NCBI RefSeq assembly: GCF_029846635.1
Contig: NZ_JARVTG010000001.1
Span: 3,931,001 to 3,995,000 of the forward strand
Origin: Pokkaliibacter sp. MBI-7
Lineage (GTDB): Bacteria; Pseudomonadota; Gammaproteobacteria; Pseudomonadales; Balneatricaceae
Length of the DNA stretch: 64,000 nt
Reading direction: 5' to 3'
The stretch's first letter is position 1. Each line of letters starts with the position of its first letter. Shown here in pieces: positions 26,429 through 35,829 of this stretch. The translations under genes and the position numbers were made by a program. The notes under the pieces are model-generated. The model did not search any database. It was not told where the DNA came from and was given only the letters and a program-made list of their open reading frames with translations.

Positions 26429-28087
26429 ATGACTGACAAGAGCCACTCTTTTGTACTGTTCAATGCGGTGATCTGCACCATGAACAGCGCTCAACCCTGG
26501 GCCGAGGCGCTGGCGGTCTGTGACGGACGGATTGTGGCGGTAGGCAGCCGGGCAGAAGTGGAGGCCGCTGCCGACGTCTCCGCGGAACGTATTGATGCCC
26601 TGGGACGGATGGTGATGCCCGGCATGGCGGATGTGCATAACCATTTTGTTTTTGCCGGGCGGGCTGAGTTGTATGAGGTTAATTTCCCGCCTTACTGCCG
26701 TCTTGATCAGATCATTGAACGGGTACGTGAGGCGGCCCGGCAACGTCCGGCGGAGCGCTGGATCATCGGTGGTATCTGGGGCAGCACATTGCTGGGTGAG
26801 CTGACCTACGAGGCACGTTTACGTCTGGATGAAGCGGCAGCGGGCCGGCCGGTCATGCTGCGTGATGATTCCCACCACAACCGCTGGCTCAATGCCGCTG
26901 CACTGCAGGCCTGCGGTATTGACGCGGATACGCCTGACCCGGTCAACGGCACCATTGTCCGGCATGCCGACAGCGGTGAGGCCACTGGCCTGCTGCTGGA
27001 GGCGGCATCGGCACTGGTGGAGTCGGTGGTTAACGCAGCCATTATGGCGGAACCCGAGGCTAACATCGCGGCTGCACGGCATGCGCTGCAGCGGCTTAAC
27101 GCCTATGGCATCACCTGTCTGCAGGAGCCACTGAGTACCCGCATGGTGCTGGATACCCTGAAGACCGTGGCCGAGCGCGAGCAGCTCAGTGCCTGGGTGG
27201 TGGCGTCGATGCCGGTGGTGCAGGGGCCGTTTGCCAGTGATCAGTGGGGCGCTGAGCTGTTTGCCCTGCGCGACAGCTACCGCAGCCGCTACTTCCGGCC
27301 GGATTTTGGCAAGCTGTTTATGGACGGGGTGCCAACCACGCACACTGCCGCCATGCTCGACCCCTATCTGCCCACCGACACCTATGGCTGCTGCTTTCGT
27401 GGCAGTAACTTTATGACCGTGCCGCAGTTGGCGAGGGTGATTGCGGACTGCGAGCAGGCAGGGATCAGCCTGAAGATTCACTGCACCGGCGATGGCTCGG
27501 TGCGTGCCACCCTGGATGCCATTGACGTCGTGCGCAGTTTCAATGGCGGCCAGCACCGCCATCAGATTGCCCATGCCGGGTACGTGCATGCCGATGACAT
27601 TCCACGCTTCCGGGAGCTGGGGGTGGTGGCTGATCTGTCACCGATGCTGTGGTTCCCGGGGGTGATCGTTGAGCAGCTGAAGACGGTGCTGGCGGAAGAG
27701 CAGGTTAACCGTTCCTATCCGCACCGCACGATGGCGGAGGCAGGCGTGCTGCTGGCCGCCGGCTCTGACTGGCCGGTACTGCCTGACCCGAGCCCGTGGA
27801 TCGGGCTGCAGGGCATGATCACCCGGCAAGACCCGACGGGGCAGTTCCCTGGTGCGCTTGCGGAAGAAGAGCGGCTGGATCTGGCGACCGCCCTGCGTGC
27901 CTACACGCTGGGGCCTGCCGAAGCCATGGGGCTGGCACAGGAAACCGGTTCGCTGGAGGTCGGCAAGTCCGCTGATCTGATCGTGCTTGATCGCAACCTC
28001 TTTACTACGCCGGTCAATGAGCTGGTACACACCCGTGTATTGACGACGTACTTTGCGGGCCAGGTCGTGTTTGAGGCTGAAGTATGA
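26429..28087 (+). CDS. Amidohydrolase family protein (YtcJ-like)
   Basis: A 552-residue metal-dependent hydrolase of the amidohydrolase-3 group. It has an N-terminal beta-sandwich part, the metal-binding HxH in GMADVHNHFVFAG, LKIHCTGDGSVR and IAHAGYVHADD with later histidines, and GSDWPVLPDPSPW with the catalytic aspartate. The substrate is unknown. ATG at 26429 is preceded by AGGGGGAACC; the frame open from 26366 adds an unlikely tail. It overlaps the CobW gene by four bases, suggesting coupled expression with a metal chaperone. Confidence 0.85.
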   Translation: MTDKSHSFVLFNAVICTMNSAQPWAEALAVCDGRIVAVGSRAEVEAAADVSAERIDALGRMVMPGMADVHNHFVFAGRAELYEVNFPPYCRLDQIIERVREAARQRPAERWIIGGIWGSTLLGELTYEARLRLDEAAAGRPVMLRDDSHHNRWLNAAALQACGIDADTPDPVNGTIVRHADSGEATGLLLEAASALVESVVNAAIMAEPEANIAAARHALQRLNAYGITCLQEPLSTRMVLDTLKTVAEREQLSAWVVASMPVVQGPFASDQWGAELFALRDSYRSRYFRPDFGKLFMDGVPTTHTAAMLDPYLPTDTYGCCFRGSNFMTVPQLARVIADCEQAGISLKIHCTGDGSVRATLDAIDVVRSFNGGQHRHQIAHAGYVHADDIPRFRELGVVADLSPMLWFPGVIVEQLKTVLAEEQVNRSYPHRTMAEAGVLLAAGSDWPVLPDPSPWIGLQGMITRQDPTGQFPGALAEEERLDLATALRAYTLGPAEAMGLAQETGSLEVGKSADLIVLDRNLFTTPVNELVHTRVLTTYFAGQVVFEAEV

Positions 28088-29139
28088 CAGCGCCCCTGAT
28101 TCCGGTAACGCTGCTGACCGGCTTCCTGGGCAGCGGTAAGACTACGTTGCTCAACAGCCTGCTACAGCTGCCTGAGCTGGCCGACAGCGCGGTCATCATC
28201 AATGAGTTCGGTGCGGTTGCGGTCGATCATCTGCTGGTGGAACAGGTCAGTGAGCATCTGCGCCTGCTGCAAAGCGGCTGCCTGTGCTGCACCGTACGCG
28301 GCGATCTGCTCGACACCCTGCAGGATCTGGCCCGGCGCCGGGAGGATGGGCAGATTGCGCCGTTCGCGCGGGTGATCATCGAAACCACCGGGCTGGCTGA
28401 CCCGACACCGGTGCTGCAGACCTTTCTGGCAGATGCTGATGTGCGCAGCCGCTTTCAGCTCAGTCAGATAGTGACGCTGGTGGATGCCGTCAACGGTGCC
28501 GCCACCCTGAGCCGCCACGAGGAAGCGCGGCGTCAGGTGGCACTGGCCCAGCAACTGCTGATCAGCAAGGAGCAGCTGGCTGCGCCCGCAATGGTGCAAC
28601 AGCTGCAGGACACACTGCGGCAGCTCAACCCGCTGGCTGCCATCACCGTTCTTGGCGAGGGCGCGGGCGCGCCTTTGCTGCAGACCACATCCGATCAGGC
28701 GCTGTTTGCTGCCGCACACTGGGCGACGCAGGCGGGGCAGGGTGAAGAGGCGATGCCTTCTCATCACAGCAGCCGGCTACAAACCTACTGTCTGCAGTGG
28801 ACTCAGCCGTTGCCGCAGCAGGGGCTGGCTGACTGGCTGGAGCGACTGGTGGCGATGCGGGGGGAGCAGCTGTTGCGGGTAAAAGGGCTGGTGCAGCTGG
28901 CCGAACACCCACACCAGCCCACGGTGATTCATGGTGTGCAACAGCTGCTGCATCCCTTCACCCAGCTGCCGGAATGGCCAGATGCGGCGCACTGCTCGCG
29001 TCTGGTGCTGATCGTCGATGGGATAAGCTTCAGCGAGATAGCGCGGACGTTTGAGCGCTATGTCGGGGTCGCTGTACCGCGCTTTCAGCCTGCACCGGCG
29101 GCGTCATCTTCAACGGCAATGTCTTCACCACTGCGCTGA
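28084..29139 (+). CDS. CobW/COG0523-family GTPase metallochaperone
   Basis: A 351-residue P-loop GTPase. Walker A is GFLGSGKTTLLN, the metal-binding CxCC motif is GCLCCTV, and ETTGLADPTP and the C-terminal CobW domain follow. COG0523 proteins deliver zinc or other metals to client enzymes. The ATGA overlap with the amidohydrolase gene suggests that enzyme as a client, which is inference. No zinc-uptake-regulator site was identified. Confidence 0.87.
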   Translation: MTAPLIPVTLLTGFLGSGKTTLLNSLLQLPELADSAVIINEFGAVAVDHLLVEQVSEHLRLLQSGCLCCTVRGDLLDTLQDLARRREDGQIAPFARVIIETTGLADPTPVLQTFLADADVRSRFQLSQIVTLVDAVNGAATLSRHEEARRQVALAQQLLISKEQLAAPAMVQQLQDTLRQLNPLAAITVLGEGAGAPLLQTTSDQALFAAAHWATQAGQGEEAMPSHHSSRLQTYCLQWTQPLPQQGLADWLERLVAMRGEQLLRVKGLVQLAEHPHQPTVIHGVQQLLHPFTQLPEWPDAAHCSRLVLIVDGISFSEIARTFERYVGVAVPRFQPAPAASSSTAMSSPLR

Positions 29140-29202
29140 GGCGGTGGTGAGCCATCGCCGTGCTGGCGATGGCTGGCTGCAACCGCTTGCGATGCTGCAG
29201 CG

Positions 29203-30054
29203 TCACTCCGTTGCGGCGTACACCGTGGTGTTGAGCAGATCGCAGTAAGAGGCCACCGGGAAGTTGGAGAGCTGATCAAAGCTGCCACCGGCGTAGCCAA
29301 AGATCTTGCCGTCGCTACGGTGTTGCTGCAGATCAATCATCACCAGCCCGAGTGTCGGGACGATTTTCTCGCACCAGACGAACAGGTACAGGTCAGCCGC
29401 TATCTTGTAGTAATAGCAGCGATCGGTATCACACAGACCCTGTTCCACACCCTGCAGGCATTGCCAGGTGTAGAACTGTTCATTCAGATAGATGTGTTCG
29501 TACACTTCGGTCGGGCTGTAGCGATAGCGGTTGCGAATACCGACCAGCTCCGCTGTGGGCCCATGCGGACAGGCTCCCGGCGTCCATGGCCGATCAAGAC
29601 TGCCATGCAGAAACTGCACCTCGACACCGGTCAGAGGCTTGCCTGCCAGTGCCCGCTGATACAACCCCACTGCAGTTGCACGTTCCTCTGGCAACTGGCC
29701 AATCACGGCAGTAAAGGACGCAGTAGAAAAGTCCAGCACCAGACTGACGGAGTAGTCACGGCCTTCCTCCTGCTTGATGAAGTCCACCAGCACCATATCC
29801 TGACGCAGTGACGTCGCCCGGTACTCAGCGGCGCCTGCGGTGTCGGTACTGGCTATATGCCAGTGCAGTTGCTGCTGCTCGAAGCGGTGAGGAATGACCG
29901 TGCCGTCAGCAAAATGCAGGGTGATTTCCCGGCCTGCCAGCGCTGCCAGTCTGGGCAGAATAAAAGCCTCTGCGGCGAAGCCTTCGGCCAGTGCGCCCAC
30001 GGTGATCCAGTCGTTGGATGCCGTCTCTTGCCGTGGTTGGGATGTCGCGCTCAT
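29203..30054 (-). CDS. MoaF-like protein
   Basis: A 283-residue protein resembling the MoaF (molybdenum cofactor biosynthesis F) family. It has an N-terminal lipocalin-like half (ITLHFADGTVIPHRF) and a C-terminal half with EVYEHIYLNEQFYTWQCLQG and KIVPTLGLVMIDL. No true Mo-cofactor genes are nearby, so the family name should not be read as function; such genes often lie beside AraC regulators and catabolic enzymes. I chose ATG at 30054, since AGGAG lies ten bases upstream on the minus strand; the longer frame to 30261 is low-complexity and overlaps the divergent promoter. It diverges from the AraC gene at 30291. Confidence 0.75.
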   Translation of the reverse strand: MSATSQPRQETASNDWITVGALAEGFAAEAFILPRLAALAGREITLHFADGTVIPHRFEQQQLHWHIASTDTAGAAEYRATSLRQDMVLVDFIKQEEGRDYSVSLVLDFSTASFTAVIGQLPEERATAVGLYQRALAGKPLTGVEVQFLHGSLDRPWTPGACPHGPTAELVGIRNRYRYSPTEVYEHIYLNEQFYTWQCLQGVEQGLCDTDRCYYYKIAADLYLFVWCEKIVPTLGLVMIDLQQHRSDGKIFGYAGGSFDQLSNFPVASYCDLLNTTVYAATE

Positions 30055-30290
30055 ACAGGTTGCTCCTGATGGATGAATGGTTTCCCCAGCATGAACATCT
30101 GCACGCACCCTGCCTATCAACCGAAGGGTTGAGCCGCTGAACCTGCGAGCGGGAAAGCCTGCCTGCCGATGAGCAGGGCGTGCAGAGCCACTATCCGAAA
30201 TCGGCACAGTTGCAGTCTCGTCGCTGAGAGCGGAATGGCCCTTGCAGCGCACTGTCGACATGCGCTTTTGTTGCCAGAAAGGTTACCAAT

Positions 30291-31280
30291 ATGCTCACTG
30301 ACGTTACCGAACCCTATACCTGTCAGGCGGCGGGTCTGCATCACCTGCAGACGGGGGATATCGAGGAGCATGCCGGTGGGCTGAACGGCTGGGACGTGCG
30401 CTACAACCAGCTTACCCTGGGGCGGTTTGCCGGCAGTATTACCGAGCTGCGGCTGGATGGAATGCAGCTGATACGCGACCGGGCCAATCAGGGAATGATC
30501 AAAAATGGTGCAGCCTGGGACGGCGCCATCACCTTCAGCCTGCCTCTGGCGTACCGTGAGCCCAGCCTCTATTGCGCCGGACATGCCATCGACATGCAGG
30601 GCATGCTGGTGGCCCACGGGGCGCGGCTGCCTGAGCTGCGCGTGCCGGCGGGAGTTGACCTGCTTTGTGTGGCCATGGATCAGGATCAGCTGGAGCAGGT
30701 GCTGGAGCAGCAACAACGCTCAATCAGTCTGCGCCAGATAACGCAGTGCTATGACTTTCCGGCCGAAGTACAGCGTGAGCTGGCGATGCTTATCACCAGC
30801 CTGATGGATGTCCAGCTGCAGCAGGGGCTGGCACTGCTCAGCCACGATCCCATCCGCACCGGGGTGCGCGATACGATACTGATGCAGCTGCTTGATCTGC
30901 TGGATAACGACGAGGCGATGGCCATCAGTCCCAATGCGCGCAAGCGGATCGTTGACCGGGCCTGCGACTACGTACTTTCCCGCCGGGATGATCCCCCCTC
31001 TATTGTCGACCTCTGCAACAGGGTTGGTGCCAGCCGCCGCAAGCTGCAGTACTGCTTTCACGAAACCCTGGGCATTAATCCGGTCGCCTATCTGCGTACG
31101 CTGCGACTTAATGAGGCGCATCGTGCCCTGCTGCAGGCCGGTGCCACCACAACGGTGCAGGATGTTGCGGCGTGCTGGGGGTTCTGGCATCTCAGCCGCT
31201 TTGCCACCGACTACCGGCAGCTGTTTGGCGAAAAGCCATCGGAGACCCTGCGTCGTCGCCGTCAGTCTGACCGCCACTGA
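30291..31280 (+). CDS. AraC-family transcriptional regulator
   Basis: A 329-residue regulator. The last 100 residues hold the two helix-turn-helix motifs of AraC/XylS (DLCNRVGASRRKLQYCF and QDVAACWGFWHLSRFATDYR, then GEKPSETLRRR). The N-terminal two thirds are a ligand-sensing domain of the AraC-binding-like type. It is divergent from the MoaF-like gene and lies upstream of the outer-membrane and MFS genes, so it probably controls one or both. The inducer is unknown. Confidence 0.9.
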   Translation: MLTDVTEPYTCQAAGLHHLQTGDIEEHAGGLNGWDVRYNQLTLGRFAGSITELRLDGMQLIRDRANQGMIKNGAAWDGAITFSLPLAYREPSLYCAGHAIDMQGMLVAHGARLPELRVPAGVDLLCVAMDQDQLEQVLEQQQRSISLRQITQCYDFPAEVQRELAMLITSLMDVQLQQGLALLSHDPIRTGVRDTILMQLLDLLDNDEAMAISPNARKRIVDRACDYVLSRRDDPPSIVDLCNRVGASRRKLQYCFHETLGINPVAYLRTLRLNEAHRALLQAGATTTVQDVAACWGFWHLSRFATDYRQLFGEKPSETLRRRRQSDRH

Positions 31281-31404
31281 GGCCGCAGCGATCACCCCCT
31301 GTCAGCCGGTTGTGCTGAAATTGGATAACCCGGGTAAAGGCTCCCTTTGTACTGTGTCTGAGCAATAACAACACAGACAGCATTCACAAAGTTGGGAGCA
31401 CATC

Positions 31405-32325
31405 ATGAATTATCCGCGCCATATTCGTGCTGTTGGCGGCACCATAGCGCTTTTTATCAGTATTGGCAGTTATGCCACCGAAAGCGGCTCACCGACAACG
31501 GCAGCCGGTGTATACGACTTTGGCGCAGGCTTTATGCCCCCCGCCAGTGACATAGGCACCTTTGGCAGCCGCGTCGCCTATTACTCCACTACCGTCCGTA
31601 AGGACAACCAGGGTCACGATCAGCCCGGCGACTTCTCCCTCGATGTGCAGTCCACCAGCGTGGCTTACATGCGCATGACAAACCATGAGCTGTTCGGTGC
31701 CCGGTATGGCTTCGGTGCGGTGCTGCCGTTTTTCCGTATGAATGGCTCGATCCGTGTGCCTACCCCGGTCGGCACCTTTGCCACCGGTGCCGAGGTGTTC
31801 CGTCAGGCTGATCTGCAGGTATTGCCGCTGATTCTGCAATGGACACCTGCCCCCAACATCGGTATCAATGCCCAGTTCCAGATCCAGGCCCCCACCGGTG
31901 ACTACGACAAGAACCGCTTTGTGTCTCCGGGGCTGAATCACTGGACCTTCTCGCCTGTCCTCAACGCCACCTACATCAGCGAGCGGGGGCTGGAAGCCTC
32001 TTCCAGTTTTGAGCTGGATATCAATACCCGCAATCACGATACCGACTACCGCAGCGGCATCGAGTACCGCCATGAGTTTGCACTGGGCCAGCATGTGGAT
32101 AACTGGACGCTGGGCCTCGGTGGCTATTACTACCAGCAGATCAGCGATGACGATGCCCCCGGCCTGACCGAAGGCAACCGCGCCAGAGCACTGGCGCTGG
32201 GCCCGGCGGCGAGCTATTTCAAACCGGGTATGCCTGCTGTGTGGCTGCATGCCTATAAGGAGTTTGATGTGCGAAATCGCGCCGAAGGCTACACCCTGGC
32301 CCTGCGCGTTGCGCAGAGTTTCTGA
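31405..32325 (+). CDS. Outer-membrane SphA/phenol-MetA-pathway family channel
   Basis: A 306-residue beta-rich protein with a signal peptide (residues about 1-25, cut near SYATES). Repeated amphipathic strands and the segments AQFQIQAPTGDYDK, GIEYRHEF and a C-terminal phenylalanine (ALRVAQSF, the outer-membrane insertion signal) place it in the transporter family linked to aromatic meta-cleavage pathways (PF13557). It likely lets hydrophobic substrates across the outer membrane. The stop is 11 bp before the MFS start, so the two are probably co-transcribed. Start ATG at 31405 follows GGGAG. Confidence 0.83.
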   Translation: MNYPRHIRAVGGTIALFISIGSYATESGSPTTAAGVYDFGAGFMPPASDIGTFGSRVAYYSTTVRKDNQGHDQPGDFSLDVQSTSVAYMRMTNHELFGARYGFGAVLPFFRMNGSIRVPTPVGTFATGAEVFRQADLQVLPLILQWTPAPNIGINAQFQIQAPTGDYDKNRFVSPGLNHWTFSPVLNATYISERGLEASSSFELDINTRNHDTDYRSGIEYRHEFALGQHVDNWTLGLGGYYYQQISDDDAPGLTEGNRARALALGPAASYFKPGMPAVWLHAYKEFDVRNRAEGYTLALRVAQSF

Positions 32326-32336
32326 GGAGCGCTGTG

Positions 32337-33563
32337 ATGACTGATACTCACCTCCACAGCCGCAAAGCCAGAGGCAGCCGCGAAGGCATCGTGCTGATGC
32401 TGGGCAGCAGCCTGACCATCATGGGCGCCGTTATGGTGGCGCCCATCCTGCCCAAACTGGGTGCAGAGTTTGGCCCGCTTGAACCTCATGCCGATATGCT
32501 GGTGCCCGTTGCGATTACCGGGCCGGCACTGGCCATCGCCCTGTTTGCGCCACTGGCCGGCTGGCTGGCTGATCGTCTCGGGCGTAAAAACCTGCTGATG
32601 CTGGCCACCCTGATCTATGCCCTGCTGGGTGCCGTTCCAGCCCTGCTGCATGACTTGCAGAGCATCGTTATTGTCAGGCTGCTATTTGGCTGCGCCGAAG
32701 CCGCCGTGATGACCTGCTGTGCCACTCTGATCGCCGACTACTGGCACGGCGAGGAGCGACTGCGTTACATCAACCTGCAGGTGGTCAGTATCGGGCTGGT
32801 CGGTGCCATCTTCTTTGTGATCGGCGGGGCGCTGGGGGAGCATTCATGGCGTACGCCGTTCCTGCTCTATCTGCTGCCGGTGCTGCTGGTGCCGGTGATG
32901 CTGAAAGTGCTGTGGGAGCCGCAGCACAGTGGGAATACCCAGCCTGACCCGCACACGGGAGCGGGGAAGGTGGCCTGTGTGCCTGTGCTGATCGGCTATC
33001 TGCTGGTACTGGTTGGTATGGTGCTGAACTTTATTGTGCCGGTACAGACCCCGGCGTTGCTGGTCGCCATGGGCGTCACCTCCAGCACTCTGATCGGTGC
33101 ATCGGCAGGGCTGGGGCTGCTGGCAACACTGGCCGGCTCATTACTGTGGCCACTGTGCCGGCGTCGTCTGGGGGTGTATGGCTGCAATGCGCTGCTGCTT
33201 GCGTTGCTGGCACTGGGGCTATGGCTGCTGGCACATGCACAAAGCTATCAGGCGGTATTGCTGGCAGTGTTTATTCACGGTGCGGGGGCCGGTCTGCTGG
33301 TGCCCAATGCCATGGCACCGGTGATGAATGCCCTGACAGCACGCACCCGCGGTCGTGGTCTCGGTGGCTTCACCGCCAGCCTCTACCTTGGTCAGTTTGT
33401 CAGCCCGCTGCTGGTGGGGGCTGTGGTCAGTATTACCGGCACATTGCCCGCCGCAATAACCACCATGGCCGCTGCCAGCCTGCTGGGGGCCGTGCTCTGG
33501 CTGCTGGCACAGTGGCTGATGCCAGCCACCCCACAACCGGCAGGGAGCGCATCTCACTCCTGA
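32337..33563 (+). CDS. MFS transporter
   Basis: A 408-residue major facilitator protein with about 12 hydrophobic segments. The cytoplasmic loop motif GWLADRLGRKNLL lies between segments 2 and 3, and LFGCAEAAVMTC is typical of segment 4. GAGAGLLVPNAMAPVM lies in the second half. It follows the outer-membrane channel by 11 bp, making a plausible two-step uptake or efflux route. Start ATG at 32337 follows GAGGAG by seven bases. It ends at an intrinsic terminator. Confidence 0.86.
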   Translation: MTDTHLHSRKARGSREGIVLMLGSSLTIMGAVMVAPILPKLGAEFGPLEPHADMLVPVAITGPALAIALFAPLAGWLADRLGRKNLLMLATLIYALLGAVPALLHDLQSIVIVRLLFGCAEAAVMTCCATLIADYWHGEERLRYINLQVVSIGLVGAIFFVIGGALGEHSWRTPFLLYLLPVLLVPVMLKVLWEPQHSGNTQPDPHTGAGKVACVPVLIGYLLVLVGMVLNFIVPVQTPALLVAMGVTSSTLIGASAGLGLLATLAGSLLWPLCRRRLGVYGCNALLLALLALGLWLLAHAQSYQAVLLAVFIHGAGAGLLVPNAMAPVMNALTARTRGRGLGGFTASLYLGQFVSPLLVGAVVSITGTLPAAITTMAAASLLGAVLWLLAQWLMPATPQPAGSASHS

Positions 33564-33604
33564 ACAGCCGACGGCTTTAGCGTTTATTTCCCCTTTGCCC
33601 ACTT

Positions 33605-33628
33605 GCCCCGGATAACCGGGGCTTTTTT
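33605..33628 (+). terminator. Intrinsic terminator after MFS gene
   Basis: GCCCCGG and CCGGGGC pair around an ATAA loop and are followed by TTTTTT. It closes the plus-strand MFS transcript and separates it from the leader-distal end of CRISPR array 1. Confidence 0.93.
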
Positions 33629-33663
33629 ACACAGACGTTATCGGCTCCGGGTGATAGCCAGTG

Positions 33664-35132
33664 TTGCTGAGCTGCCTGTTCGGCAGTGAACAATAAGCGC
33701 AGCCAACGATGGGCTTAGCAATTTTTTCTGAGCTGCCTATTCGGCAGTGAACGGGGGGATGGGGGCATGCCCCCATTTAGGCGCTTTCTGAGCTGCCTAT
33801 TCGGCAGTGAACACTAGGGGCGCAAGGAGAAATCTGGCGCGCTCTTTCTGAGCTGCCTATTCGGCAGTGAACCTGACCAGCCTGCGCAGTTCGTTATCTG
33901 CGCTTTTCTGAGCTGCCTATTCGGCAGTGAACGTTTTGTTCGTACACGTCAGCCTGAGCCAGCTTTTCTGAGCTGCCTATTCGGCAGTGAACATGATGAT
34001 GTTGATGTATCTTCTCTGATTGGATTTCTGAGCTGCCTATTCGGCAGTGAACTCGGATTACCTACATATTTCTTAACGTTTCTTTTTCTGAGCTGCCTAT
34101 TCGGCAGTGAACGTATGACTCAATTTTGTTATAGCCTTCGCTAATTTCTGAGCTGCCTATTCGGCAGTGAACTGGGTTAGTTATTTGAATTTAGTTTCCG
34201 ATCTTTTCTGAGCTGCCTATTCGGCAGTGAACAACAGTAGTCGTACTAGTTGACGTGCCAGACTTTTCTGAGCTGCCTATTCGGCAGTGAACGCATTCGA
34301 TCACAAGGGCATGAGCCATGCGCATTTCTGAGCTGCCTATTCGGCAGTGAACATCGCGAGTTTCTAGTTGGCTGCAAGCCCGCTTTTCTGAGCTGCCTAT
34401 TCGGCAGTGAACGCAACGTCAACACCCGCCTGACCAGTGATAACTTTCTGAGCTGCCTATTCGGCAGTGAACGCGCTTATGACACTGCACAGTGCTTTCA
34501 GGACTTTCTGAGCTGCCTATTCGGCAGTGAACGTGGTAAGTGACACCAGTAAGCGCACCCTGACTTTCTGAGCTGCCTATTCGGCAGTGAACATATCTCG
34601 TGTATTAGCTCGCTGTCTTTCAATTTTCTGAGCTGCCTATTCGGCAGTGAACAATTACCAAAGGGAGTAGCAATTTCCCAGTCATTTCTGAGCTGCCTAT
34701 TCGGCAGTGAACAAGCCCAGCCATAAACATAAAGAATTTCCTCATTTCTGAGCTGCCTATTCGGCAGTGAACCAGAAATGCGGTTTTGACATCATGACAG
34801 AAACTTTCTGAGCTGCCTATTCGGCAGTGAACTTACCGCTATCGGTTACAGCAGAACTATTATTTTTCTGAGCTGCCTATTCGGCAGTGAACCCCTCGGC
34901 GCGACCATGAACCCGGTCAACCATTTTCTGAGCTGCCTATTCGGCAGTGAACTCCAGCACAGGCGAAAAAATCCAGATTGCTAATTTCTGAGCTGCCTAT
35001 TCGGCAGTGAACTGAGTGGCACTGTCACCGGGAGTACTGCTGCGTTTCTGAGCTGCCTATTCGGCAGTGAACTGATGCGCCCGGGCGAGGGGTGGCGCCC
35101 GGGCTTTCTGAGCTGCCTATTCGGCAGTGAAC
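33664..35132 (-). CRISPR. Type I-F CRISPR array 1 (25 repeats, 24 spacers)
   Basis: Twenty-four 28-bp repeats lie at a strict 60-bp period from 33725 to 35132, plus a degenerate terminal repeat at 33664-33691 (two mismatches). Spacers are 32 nt, except the first after the degenerate copy, 33 nt. The plus strand shows the core GAGCTGCCTATTCGGCAGTG; the crRNA strand is the minus strand, giving the I-F hairpin CTGCC-GAATA-GGCAG and a CTCAGAAA handle. Degeneracy at the left end and the conserved leader at the right end agree: newest spacers are near 35100. It lies directly after cas6f. Confidence 0.98.
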
Positions 35133-35262
35133 TAGAGCGTCTGAATCCTAACTGTCTGATTATTAAAGAGCAATCACCGAAATACGGCGCTCACCCCTTT
35201 TTTGAGGAGGCGCCGTAAACCATTGATTTTTATAGGGCTAAATAATGGCCCTATAAAAAGGG
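35133..35262 (-). promoter_or_regulatory. Leader of CRISPR array 1, with IHF site
   Basis: This 130-bp region between array 1 and cas6f is similar to the leader of array 2: both begin TAGAGC next to the first repeat and share CTGATT-TTAAAGAGCAA and a run of T. The minus strand carries AATCAATGGTTTA (35216-35228), an exact match to the IHF consensus WATCAANNNNTTR, 83 bp from the repeat. ACGGCGC and GCGCCGT form a hairpin between 35184 and 35216. It should contain the array promoter and integration signals. Confidence 0.8.
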
Positions 35263-35826
35263 TCAGAACCAGGGCAGGGTGGCGCTCTGGCTTAACCCGT
35301 AGCTGTTAAAGCTACCCTCTGTCGGTTGGGGCTGCGGTTCACCCAGCGCGAGAAATAGCCGAAAGTGCTGGCCACTGCTGTTGCTTCGCATCTGGATAAA
35401 GGGCAACTCAAGCGTTTTCGCGGCGCTATCCGGCAGATGCCGGGCTGCCTCGGTTTCTGTGACGCCGTGGCGGCGCATATAACGACGCCGCAGGCGCTCA
35501 GGGTTACTTTTGGCCTGTACACGACGCAATGCCCGGTAGCTTACTCCGGCGGGTACAGGGTTAATGTCGCTGCGCTCAACATGGTCCAGCATGCCGGTTA
35601 ACCAGGGTTGCCCCATCAGCTGGTCAAGGTCGGCTGCTTTGCCATGCAAGCGCAGTAAACTGCCGAGCGCTTCGCGTTGCTGCTCAAGGCGCGGGAAGCT
35701 TACGCCGATATGCTGGTGCTCACCTGCCGCCAGTGCCCGATGAAGTTTGCTGTAAAGGGCGCTCATCAGTTGCGAGGCGGTAAAGTCCGGGTCAGGCCGC
35801 AAGCGGATATCAAGGTAGTGGGTCAT
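35263..35826 (-). CDS. cas6f: Cas6f (Csy4) CRISPR RNA endonuclease
   Basis: A 187-residue Csy4. The catalytic histidine is His29 in KLHRAL, as in the Pseudomonas enzyme. The arginine-rich recognition helix is RRVQAKSNPERLRRRYMRR, and SNSSGQHFRLFL and the C-terminal FNSYGLS region match the family. It cuts the repeat hairpin in pre-crRNA and stays bound in the Cascade complex. It is the last gene of the cas operon, three bases after cas7f. Confidence 0.96.
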   Translation of the reverse strand: MTHYLDIRLRPDPDFTASQLMSALYSKLHRALAAGEHQHIGVSFPRLEQQREALGSLLRLHGKAADLDQLMGQPWLTGMLDHVERSDINPVPAGVSYRALRRVQAKSNPERLRRRYMRRHGVTETEAARHLPDSAAKTLELPFIQMRSNSSGQHFRLFLALGEPQPQPTEGSFNSYGLSQSATLPWF

Positions 35827-35829
35827 GGT

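Noticed and set aside
34250..34543. Open frames with repeated FLSCLFGSE inside array 1, and similar ones in array 2 (45042-47101)
   Set aside because: They are translations of the CRISPR repeat at a 60-bp period, a multiple of three, so the frame stays open. They are not genes.
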